Assembly: GCA_036245805.1 (NCBI GenBank)
Contig: BTRK01000003.1
Span: 28,607,715-28,671,714, forward strand
DNA length: 64,000 nt
Source of the DNA: Pristionchus mayeri
Taxonomy: Eukaryota; Nematoda; Chromadorea; Rhabditida; Neodiplogasteridae
Direction: 5' to 3'
Part shown: piece after piece, positions 11,401-23,400 of the stretch
Layout of the letters: the number at the start of each line of letters is the position of its first letter
How positions within the stretch are numbered: position 1 is the first letter of the stretch
Notes under the pieces: generated by a model
What the model was told of the DNA's origin: nothing
Database searches by the model: none
The model's input: only the letters and a program-made list of their open reading frames with translations
Program-made: the position numbers and the translations under genes

Positions 11401-14400
11401 GGAGATGCAGGATGACCAGGGGGATGGACAAGTCGGATGCATCCATCGAGGCACTATACAAGTCCCATGAATAAGTCATTCTTTCACACATTCTCCAGTA
11501 ACTACTCCTCAGCTCTTCGACCTTCTCCACCATGCTCTCCATCGATCCTTCCGAGTGTTCTTTCGAGAGAGGGATGGAGATGTACTATCGTCTCAACGAA
11601 TCCCTCGCCAAACTGAAGGTCCCCTCAGAGGTAAAGCCACTACAGCAACTACATATTCAGAAGACCCATCACCAATCATCCCTTTCAGGTGGGAACTGGT
11701 CTACAGGAAATGGATGGAATGCAAGTTACTTATCCCGTTCTCAGGGCAACTGGAGCTATGAAGGTACGTTCCATTCAAGAATATCTACCTACTCTTGTTA
11801 TTCCAGATCATCTACTCATTCTTCGACCACCCTACATACGGTGATCTCGCTCTCAAGGTCTCGCAGCACTTCTTTTTCTCTGCTCCTCCATATGTCGGAC
11901 CCCCCAGAAAGACTGCGACCAAGAGGTTCGTTGCATCACAACTATATAATAATAACTCATTGACTCATTATCACAGATACTCTCCCTCCGTCTCCGAAGA
12001 GCAAAATGAAACGATCGAGATCAACTCTCTCGACATTCCAACCAAGAAGGCCAAGTCTTCTGAAGAAGAGAAAAAGGATGAGATGTTTACTTCTAAGAAA
12101 GAACGAACAAGGATGTACTCCGGAAAGGTAAGTGAGCCCCTTCGACCACTCACTACCCTATCCATTATCCCCAATCTATTCCAGACAATTTCTCCTCCCA
12201 TCTCTTCGAACACTTCCACCATCACTCCTTCCACCCTTCCCAAGGAGAATAATGCTGACGCCCGTCTGAAGGAGCTCACTGAGAGAATCTCAAGGAAAAA
12301 GGCCGATTCAGAAAACAGAAATAGAAAGGTAAAGCTAGTACCCCGAATCACAAATTGAATATTAAACTCCAGACCATCACCATCTCCGATGCTACTTCCT
12401 CCCTTCATCCTAGAAGAGCGGAGAGGATCATGCACACAAATGGACGTCCACTCATCAGACTGATTGACAACTCCGCAAGAAAATAACATACTCTCACATT
12501 ATGATAACTGATTTTTTGTATGGGTAATTACCGATAAAAATAAATGAGCAGCGAGCACAAGGACATTGACGTTAATACAGCATATTTGAAAACATTTTAC
12601 TTGATACCGAGCTCTCTCCGCAGGTTTTTGAAAAACTACCAACTGACTTTCATAGTGATTGCGGCACTTCTTCGATATTTGCCCCCCCCCCCCTTTTTCT
12701 CCCCTACCCCACTCATTTCTAGTCATTTCTCCCTGATTTTCGGTCACTAATCCCATCTGCGATGGGGAGGGAATGAGAAATAAGAGGGGAGCGGGTGGGC
12801 GAAATATCGAAAAAGTGCCGAGATTGTGCTACAAAGATCTTCCGGGACTTTCCTAGCTCCGCGCCAGGCACCGCCCCCAAGGGGGCGGGAGGGGGTGGAA
12901 CCAGGCTGCACCCCGAAAGGGGTGGAGCCTGGCTCCCTCCAAAAATTTGCCGATAGGTTTCCCCCTCGAACGTGAGTGAGGAGGAACGAGAATAGGTCAG
13001 CTCCGCGCGCTCTCTAGTCACGCCGGGTCAGAGAGCGCGAAGGGAGGGAAGGGGAGGAGCCTGGCACGGAAGTAGGAAAGTCATAGATCGAAATCAACTC
13101 ACGACTCCCTTCCTACTCGCGGTGAGTACACTCCAGATTGCCTTCATCGATGCCTGCACTTTCCCGTCGGGATCGTAGCGATATCTGAAGTGAGGAAATG
13201 AGAAGGAGGTATATGAGCAAGGTGCTTCTCTAATCTATGAAAACATTACATTTGTATGGAATGAAGATATATTTCAATAAGATCATTTTGAGTATGCTAT
13301 ACATCCGCTTCTGCGCCCACCTGAATAGCTTGGGCACCAGCTGGGCGACGTATGGTTCGAGTTCCTGCCGAGCCTGCTCGAAGACCACCGAGAAACCGAA
13401 GGCTGCGCCCTAAGAACAACGTGCATTATTATTATTATTAAAACAATCATTTGGAAAAATTTAATATTTTCTCATCCATTTCTTCTTGTGCACCTTCTTG
13501 GCGTTCCATGCCGCATTGTGCTTCGCGAGTTGCATGAATTTGTAGAGGAGATCGGGGTCGTGGAGTTCATTGGCCAGCGAGGAAAGCTCCTTGTACGTTG
13601 TCAACTGCTCCCTGAGGAATGGTGATAGAATAGAGTTATCAAATTGGAAGACTTTTATTTTACTTTTAGCGTTTAATGAGCAAATTATTGATTGAATTCG
13701 AGGCTCAGCCTTTTCATAGACCCCCGATAGAGCACTTAATCAACCATCAACCAAAACCAACAAGTTTAGTTTCAGTAGTTAATGCAGACTTTGTTTATTT
13801 TTAGGCCCTCGACCGTACCCTCCACTGGTCTTGATTCCTCCTTGCACCACTGGCGTATCCTGCACGACACCCACTCCAGATCGAGCAGCCGCCGTCTTTC
13901 CCTCAGAGAACGTGCACATCAATTCGGACACCAGCTCTGCAAGAAAAATAAATAAGTAATTGCGTAAGGATGGCGTCAGATTACATCTTCCACAGTAGAA
14001 ACGAACACAAACTAGACTAATAGATACCAGTAATCCTCACCCTTCTTGAGCTTCTCATCCGCCAGATTGTACACTACTCCGATGCCCTTGCTCGCGATAT
14101 CCTGCGAGAAATCTGGAATACGCCGTGTTAAATTACGATCAGATGCAAATTAACAAAGTGAAAATATGAAAGATCACCGTCGCTCTCGCTGAGTCCGTCT
14201 ACGAATGTCGACTGCAGTCGCATGATCATTTCGGAGTGCGGAGGGGTCGGCGTCGCCTGATTATTTATGTGTTTCTCTTTTTGATTTTCCATGGCCTCTA
14301 GCTTATCAATAATTCTTGCGAACAATCAAACAAATTTCAGAGAAATGTGAAGCTCAATTATCCTCGGATAGGGTTTAGAAAAAAACTAAACATACGTCGA

Positions 14401-17400
14401 TGTACTTCTGCACGATGACCAGCAGCCAGACGATCGTCGCCCTTCGCAGATGGGGATTCTCAGAACGAGCCTGCAGAGGAAGGAAGATCAAAGATCAGAT
14501 GTGCTTTATTTGAAAATGGGTTTGGATTTACTAGATGTTACACAATCACGATTAACATTGAGCACATTTGTTCGCAATACTCCCCCACCCCACTCTTTCT
14601 GGAGGACTACCGTACCTTATTCTCCATGATCTCCTTCAGTACAGCCTCCAGTCTAGCGTAGGCAGCAGGCCATTCGGTCGAGGATGAACGAGCGTTCTGC
14701 AGAATATTTTTTAACAAATGGATCAAATAAATTAAATCAGATGAATTGTCTAATGTCCCCCTCTCACCCTCCACTGCTCCTCCGACGTCGTGTACTCGTC
14801 TCTTCGCGCTGCACACAAGTCACCTGGACAGAAAATTACTTAAGAGACCATCCACGAGAGAACGTAACAGGTCCACGGATGGCCAAAAATTCGATAATTC
14901 CCGAGTGCTGATTGACGGCTGCAATAACTAAGGCTAGGGGTAGATTTTGAAAAAGTTTCGGGTACAACCTATTTTTGGGGTCGAAAAAGTTGATATCGTA
15001 GAACGACCGGAGAAATAGGTTTTCTGGTGTATTTTCACTCGTAGGAAATGAATTTCAGCATTAAAATGCGAGAAAATTGGAAAGAAAAAAATTGAGGGAT
15101 ATAAACCACATTTTTGTCCAAATTTTGCCTATTTTCAGATCTTTGGAAATTTTTCTGCACACTATCGATATGATTTTCATAATCTACACCCAAAACTACG
15201 TCTAATATGAAAAATTCAGATTTTAAAAAATGGGCACTTTTTGGGTATTTTGATCCAGTGTGCCAAATTGAACAAATTGACAAAATTGTCCGTATGTCTA
15301 AGGCTGAATTTTCGCTCCGAATACCTATAATGAACCAAAAATGCATTAATATGACTTGTACAATCATTTACATAATTATTTTCATGAACAAACCTTTTCA
15401 GACGCAAGTTCGAAAAATTCGAAAAATCGAAGTTCTGTCAAAGGTCAAAATTTTCAAAAAAATCATAACTAAATAATACTAATGTTTTATAAGCTCTATT
15501 GTGAAAATTCGGTCTCTATAATGGAAAATATGTAAAATTACACCCTAAAGATAAGCTTTTGAGACATCGACATTTTTGGTCCCAATGACGGGGTCGAAAA
15601 AACTGAAATTTCAAAATTTGTTTATCTTAGCATTTTGGAAATTATATTATATCTTACTTGCTTATACTGTAGTGTTTCTGAGCCATTATAGGTATTTGGT
15701 GCGAAAATTATGCCTTGGACATACGGACAATTTTGTCAATTTGTTCAATTTGGCACACTTTGGATCAAAATACCCAAAAAGTGCCCATTTTTTAAAATCT
15801 GAATTTTTCATATTAGACGTAGTTTTGGGTGTAGATTATGCAAATCATATCGATAATGTGCAGAAAAATTTCCAAAGATCTGAAAATAGGCAAAATTTGG
15901 CAAAATTAGGTTTATAGGCCTCAATTTTTTTCTTTCCCCTTTTCTCGCATTTTAATGCTGAAATTCGTTTCCTACGAGTGAAAATACACCAGAAAACCTA
16001 CATCTCCGGTCGTTCTACGATATCAACTTTTTCGACCCCAAAAATAGGTGGTACCAGAAACTTTTTCAAAATCGACCCCCAGCGTTAGTTATTGCGGTCG
16101 TCAATCAGCACTCGGGACCCACACTTCAGAAAAAAAGTATGGGAGTTATCGAATTTTTAGCCATCCGTGCACCCCTGTACAGTTGGTACGTTCTCTGGTG
16201 GAGGATCTCTTAACATCTTTGTAAACGCGGATCACCAGCTCATATCAAGCTTCTGTAAATATCCAAAACAAAACAGACCACCAACACTAAAGTTTTCATC
16301 GAATTCCCAAAAAAATATTTTAAAAGGAACTGACCATGGGTGGCAGCTGCGAAGAGTGCCTCTCCTACTGCGAATTGCAATTCAGGACGAGGAGGGCCCG
16401 CGCCAATCGAATACAGTGCCTCCAGAGCCTGCGGATAGATCGACTTCCACAACCATCGTCTCTTTCTATCGTACCTTCTCGTAGACTCCCTCCTCCTTCT
16501 TCTCTCCCTCGATCTCCATTTTCTCTTCTCCCGTCTCTCCTCCCACTCCTGGCAATGCTCCGATCACAGTGGCAGCCGAGTCACGAGCCACCGAGGAGAA
16601 TCCGTCCTTGCGAGTCATTGCGATCTACAACACGAACAAAACATTATCCCGAATAAAATCAAGCAGAATCACACCAAGTTGCAATCTTTTACCTTTTTTT
16701 ATGCTAGAAAGCGCATTATCGATCTATCCAATATATATTCAGCAAAAAATGTACCTTTCCGCACACTTCCATCATCTTCTCCACTCGCTCCTTCGTCAGA
16801 TCCAATCCTCGACCAGCCAATCGATAGAGGAGACGAGAGAGGGCACCTCAATGGGAGAAACCATTTACATCCTACCAGGCGGAATCATCCTCCACTCACC
16901 GAGAGCAGCTTCCAACTGCGAGCTCGGTCTTTCGTATCCCTCCTCCGCTCTCTCACTCAACACAGTCGCCAATTGATCCGCCAGTGCAAATCTGCAACCA
17001 GGAAGTACAGCATATGCGTCAAGCACTAAATAAATAATTTCATAGGTTTTCTCCTCCGTGAATATTGTAATTTTACGGTACCTCTTCCTCTTCACTTCCT
17101 CATCCTCTTCCACATTCACTCCACTCGTCAGAAGTGCGACTGCATACCACGAGAGACCCGGAACGGACGACTGCAATTATAGACACGTGACCACAACTTC
17201 CAAAAATTCTAGAAACGTGATTCCCAAACCGGAATGGACCCTCCCCTACCTTGAGTATCATCTCCTTCATCAACTCCTCCGTCCTCTCCACTCTCTCCTT
17301 CCCTCTGTCGATGAGTGCTGCTGCGACCTCTGCTGCCTCTGCTGCCACCTCCGTCCTGTGCGAACCTGAAGGCAAGGAATGGGATCCGTACAATGCTACC

Positions 17401-20400
17401 GTACCCCTCCTACCGTACCTCTGAGCATCCTCTCTGCTGCAGCAATTGCTGAATTTCTGTGAGGGGAATAAACGGCCGAGGGAATGACAGCAATGCAGAC
17501 ACGAGTGATGCGGAGTAGGAAGTTGTCTGGAAACGAACAAGGTGATCATTCAACAAATGTGAAACGATATGTACATTGTGCACCATAAAATAAGCTCTTT
17601 TAAGCATGTTTGTGATGTAGTTCTCACCTCCTCCAGTACTCGTTGCGATAGCCTTCAGTAGGATGTCCATGAGATGAGCTGCGACTTCGGGAGAAGAATC
17701 AGAGAGCGGAGCGATTACCTCACGGGCTATCTCAAATACAACAATAGATGATATATTTCGTTGTGTGCGCCAATCACTGATATCTGGTTCCTAATCTGAA
17801 CATTGACTACAACTACTAAATTCCCCGGATCACCATTACTCAATTAGTTCCACGTTAACTCTCATATCGAGATCTCTCGGCTTCTCCTCACCTTCGGGTA
17901 ACTCCTTCTCCACTCTGCCTCTCCATCATCTCCAGCCAGTAATTGCTCAGATGAGTGGGTGGAGCTTGAGGAGGCTCCGCCCCTTGCTGCGACCACACAC
18001 GACGCCCACAGGAAACGAGCGAGCTGGAAAAATTGAATAAATCATAGTGAACGTGCGAACTTGTCTGTCGCTATCAATCATTTTCAATTCTAGAAATATT
18101 CAGTACAACTTCCTATGCAAAAAAGCGAGTCTAGCATTGTAGATCTGTTTATCTGTCGACACGATACTCTCAATCTCTCCTCACCATGCTGACGACCATC
18201 CTCTTCTCCTCCTTCTTCGTCTCGTCATCCACTGCAGCAGATGCTGACCGGCGGCCAGCCTCTGAAGAGCGATATTGAACAGCACTTTTTGTTGCCACTA
18301 TTTCAATTTCACGTAATTTCCTGGCACTTCGATGCATCTGGGAGTTCTCCCAAAGTTCATTGTCAGACTCACAAAGGGGCCCTAATGATTCAATTTTGCA
18401 CATCTTCACAACTCTCATACCTTCCATTGGTTCTCCCCCCTCCTTCTCCTCTCCCTCTCTGCCCGTCTTCCCACTGCTCTCCCATCCAATCCACGATCGA
18501 TGCAGCTCACGAATGGCCTCAAAAGGGGGCGGGGCCAGCGATGGAGACAGAGCAACCTACAGAAAAATAGTAGAGCTAAATAAACATAACACAGGTATCA
18601 CGAGCCAGTGAAGGTTTGCGGGAACAATTCAAGATTTTATTTTTTGTTTGGCTTCATATTGTGGTGGTAGCATACACTAGAGACAACTTCCCGAAAAATC
18701 TAGGTCATAGGTCCCAGATCCGGCTTTTAGGAATTTTCCGGTTTTATAGCCGGCTCTACCGTAACTTAGCTCAAAGTTGTGCTACAGACGTGGCATTGGG
18801 CTCACAATACGCAGAAAAATGAGTTGAACAACTTTTCTGTTAAGTGTGAAGCTGTGGGACTGCAAGTTCAAATAATATGGACGAAAAACTGAAATTCCAA
18901 GTATAAATAAAATCATAGCGTCTCGGTAAGGAGCAAACGCAGTGAATTTTATTGCAGATTATGGAAGCTTGACTTCATAGGCATATAGGAAAAATAGTAA
19001 TAGGCTATTTTAGGGGGGGGGACTTTTTTTTCGCAATTTTGCTCCGAAGGTCGAAAACATGAGATGTCAAATTTTGAAAAATTCTCATCTCGCAGATTTA
19101 TCATTTCAATCGATCAGATCAGTCATTTTCTAGCATTTCTCGATCAAAGAAGCTAGATGACGTTGAAAGAGCACGATATTTTTTCACTTCAAAAAAATCG
19201 ATTTTCAACCCCCCAAATATGCAAAATTCGTGACCATCCTGCTCAGGATTTACACAGCTCTGGAATTGAATTAGACGTGTAATTAATAGTAGTGACTAAG
19301 ATAAATACATACAACCATTATTGGCCCTCCAGTCGTTTCCATGCCCTTCATACATATGCCCGAACTATTATTCTTTAATCTTTATTCTTTATTCACCAAC
19401 ATTTACATGGTACGGGAGTGACGTGATGATGATGATTAGGTAAGGTGGTATTTTGGCTCGGGCGAGCTTGTGGAATGGGGGGATGTGTGGCAGTTCTGTG
19501 TTACATTTTTATATTAGAAGACTGCATTGTAAAAGATGGAGTTTTTTTTATGAGGTGTCGGTAAGGGGATCGGGGCATGGTTACTACTGAGTGGGGAAGC
19601 GAGTTCCAGAGCGTTAGGGAACGAGATGCGCATGATGAAAAGGAACTAGGCATTACACACGGTACGGCGAAGCGTAATTTATGAGAGGAACGGAGACTAC
19701 GAGTTAAAGGAGCGATCGTGTAGAGACAAGAGGTGTCGAGATGAACAAAGTCATGCAAAGAGTCGTATAGAAAATACATGTCACTCAAGGATCGGCGATA
19801 TTCAAGTGTCTCTAGTTGGAAATGTTTGAGCCTATCAGTATATGAACGATAGGGCAATTTAGAGCGGAACAAAACACGTTTAGTGAATTCTCGTTGCACA
19901 GATTCTATTTGATTAACAAGACCAATTGATGTAGGGTTCCAGATAACGGTAGATGACTCGAGAAGAGGACGAATATATATTTTGTACGCTTTCAATAAGA
20001 TACCAGGTGAAGTAGTGAGAAAAGAGCGCAGTAATAGATTGCACATGGATCTGGCCTTTCTAGTAATTTGATCAATGTGATGACCAAAATGTAAATTTCC
20101 TGTGAAGAAAATACCAAGGTCACGAACTTGTTCTTTTGGGGAGATGAAATTACCATTTAGCATATATTTCGATCTCGTTTTAAGACGACCGAGATGAAGA
20201 ACAAAACACTTGGGAGCGCTAATTGTCATATTCCACTTAGTTGTCCACTCTTCTAAACTAGTAATAGCTTGTTGGAGATCAGCACTATGGTCAGGCACCG
20301 TTGCGTATATTTTAAGGTCATCAGCGAAAATATTGTATTTTACCGTAGGGGGGATGCATTTGCCTAGATCGTTAATGTATATAATAAACAATAAGGGACC

Positions 20401-23400
20401 AATTGCTGAGCCCTGGGGGACTCCAGATATAATTGGAGAAGGAGGGGAGAGATAATTACCGACAAAGACACGTTGTGACCTACCAAGGAGATATGACTCA
20501 AACCATTTCACAAGGTGATTAGAAATACCCAGGGAGGCAAGCTTATGCATCAGGAACCTTAAGTCAATTGAATCAAATGCCTTTTGATAGTCGAAAAATA
20601 TGGTATCTACTGATTTTTTGTGGGTCAAGGACTGAGCATAGAAGGAGAGGGTTTCACATAAGGAAGATGTGGTGCTTCTACATTTACGGAACCCAGCTTG
20701 GCGCGTATCAAGAAGAGAATGCGCATCTAAATAGGATACTAATTCATTAATAAGAATTTTTTCAAATATTTTAGAAGCAGTAATTGTAAGGGAGATGGGG
20801 CGATGATTTGAGATGTCTGCATTTCCTGCTTTTTTAGGGATGGGCTTGACATGAGCAACTTTCCACTGAGAGGGAGCTAAAGCAGAAGTTAGGGAAATGT
20901 TAAAAATTATAGAGAGGGGATTCGCAATAGAGAATTTACACTTGGTATAGACTAAATTGGAAATATTGTCAGGAGAACCATTGATTTTTGGGACTAGTTG
21001 GGAAATGGCGTTTAGAATAACTAGCAAAATCGAGGCTGTCGAAATGCTTCATAATGATATTTTGAGTAAATTTCAAAGAATCACCGCTATTTTCGATCAC
21101 TAAAAATCATTTTGATGACCGCAGAAACAGGAAACACTGAGAAAACCAGTAAATTGTTCTTTCAAAAAAAATATGAAAATTTTGAACATCGAAATTTTGA
21201 AGTTGAGAACAGTCTTGAAATTGAGAACAAATCCAACATTTTTCATATATTCTGCTCCTGAAATGATTTTCAGTGATCGAAAATAGCGGGGATTCTTTGA
21301 AATTTACTCAAAATATCATTATGAAGCATTTCGACAGCCTCGATTTTGCTGGTTCGGGCATATGTATGAAGGGCATGGAAACGACTGGAGGGCCAATAAT
21401 GGTTGTATGTATTTATCTTAGTCACTACTATTAATTACACGTCTAGTTCAATTCCAGAGCTGTGTAAATCCTGAGCAGGATGGTCACGAATTTTGCATAT
21501 TTGGGGGGTTGAAAATCGATTTTTTTGAAGTGAAAAAATATCGTGCTCTTTCAACGTCATCTAGCTTCTTTGATCGAGAAATGCTGGAAAATGACTGATC
21601 TGATCGATTGAAATGATAAATCTGCGAGATGAGAATTTTTCAAAATTTGACATCTCATGTTTTCGACCTTCGGAGCAAAATTGCGAAAAAAAGTCCCCCT
21701 AAAATTGCCGATTACTATTTTTCCTATATGTCTATGAAGTCAAGCTTCCATAATCTGCAATAAAATTCACTGCGTTTGCTCCTTACCGAGACGCTATGAT
21801 TTTATTTATACTTGGAATTTCAGTTTTTCGTCCATATTATTTGAACTTGCAGAACCACAGCTTCACACTTAACAGAAAAGTTGTTCAACTCATTTTTCTG
21901 CGTATTGTGAGCCCAATGCCACGTCTGTAGCACAACTTTGAGCTAAGTTACGGTAGAGCCGGCTATAAAACCGGAAAATTCCTAAAAGCCGGATCTGGGA
22001 CCTATGACCTAGATTTTTCGGGAAGTTGTCTCTAGTGTGTGCTACCACCACAATATGAAGCCAAACAAAAAATAAAAGTCGGGAATTGTTCCCGGGGTGT
22101 GGTTTTTTCCTCCACTGACTCATGATACATGTGATAAATGAATCCTGTATGGGTTGTGTTTCATCAGTGTCGTAACCACTTGAACATTAGCTCAAAAACC
22201 ATTACTCCGATTGTTTTCCATACAACCACTCCCCTCCCCTCCATCCCCCATACCTCGAGCATTCTCCTTGCCTCTCTTCTCATCTCCTCCCTCCTGTCTC
22301 CACACGCCCTCACTAGCAACCAATGGAGGGTCGTCGATTGAGGGGAGAGAAGGGCCTCTCCGTACTTGAGGGCCACCATGCGCACACGGGGAGACTCCTG
22401 CAAGGATGCGAGCATTAAAATATTAAACAACAAACAAATAAAATACTAAAATAACGTGCATGCTTGATGAAGTGGGCGACGACTTCGTGTAGGAGCTGTC
22501 GTGACTGCTGCACTGCTGCACTCGAGGAATCCCTGAGGAGGAGAAGGAATGGTTACTCATCAATTATTATATTCAATCTGGATTACTTCTCATGGAACTA
22601 TCCAATTAAGATATAAGCCATTACTAATTGTTGTTTTAGAGATTTAGCTTTTAAAACCCATTTTGTTCGCTGAAAGTTGTTTCAGACACAGTATACCTGA
22701 ATACGGGCAGCCACTCGACGAGACAATCGACTGCTGCCTGGGAGACTGCCTCATCGCCAGCCTCCGTCCATCGAGAAGCTGTCTGCAATGTGGAGAGATT
22801 GCATCCGCGAGATCATCCTATTCCAATATCACACGTAATTTCAGCCGTTGCAAGTACTTTCGCTTCGTCTCTCTTCTCCCCACTCACATTGCTGACTACA
22901 GCTCCGAAGGTGTCCTTCACCAGTCCGAGATCTCCCGTCACAAGAGGAGGATGCAATCGTCCCAGCTTGCCCAGCACTGCGTACACCAGTGCTGTTCCCT
23001 CGGGCTGAACGGATCAATTATGCTGCTGCTCTACCACCGTAACCTCTTCTCTACCGTATCCTCACCGAGAGCTGGTCCAATCTGGTGCGCATCTCCTTGA
23101 AGAGGGCAGGCACGAGAGCCTTCACGCCTGAGTATCGACATTTTTATACGGGAAACCCCAGGCAACTCGTCGATGGCATATTTCCAGTAGTGACATCAAT
23201 TCATTGAAGCAGGAAGACAAAGGAATTTTTTTTAAAGCTTAGTGGGTTTTCGATTAGATCTTTTCATCGTTCGTCCATCTAAACCCACCACAACCCTCTA
23301 TTCTTCCCTCGTCCACTCACCGGAAGGGGGCAGATTGGCGATGATCTTGAGCATGAATTGCACTCCCGGCACGTGCAACTTGGGATAGGCAGCGATCGAG

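Larger units (their letters stand above)
18590..22133. mobile_element. Foldback element B: about 870-bp inverted arms, split by a CR1 insertion
   Basis: The left arm (18590-19368, resuming 21024 to about 21120) and the right arm (about 21265-22133) are highly similar inverted copies. Examples are GGCTTCATATTGTGGTGGTA, GCCGGCTCTACCGTAACTTA with its inverse, and CATACATATGCCCGAAC with its inverse. The outer ends read CACAGGTATCACGAG and CACATGTATCATGAG inward, and both are flanked by ATAA, a possible 4-bp target duplication. The intact right arm shows the original join (CCCGAACCAGCAAAATCG) that the CR1 insertion interrupts in the left arm. It lies in the ECM29 intron between exons 17 and 18. 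No transposase frame is present. Confidence 0.88.

Noticed and set aside
11661..11760. Alternative exon 2 of the nested gene starting after ACATATTCAG
   Set aside because: It keeps the frame but gives an unlikely serine/asparagine-rich peptide and loses the LW-like segment; the CTTTCAG site gives a better protein and correct downstream phase.
18616..18822. Paired 68-residue frames in the two arms of foldback element B
   Set aside because: The same frame appears in both arms only because the arms are inverted copies; no sign of coding constraint.
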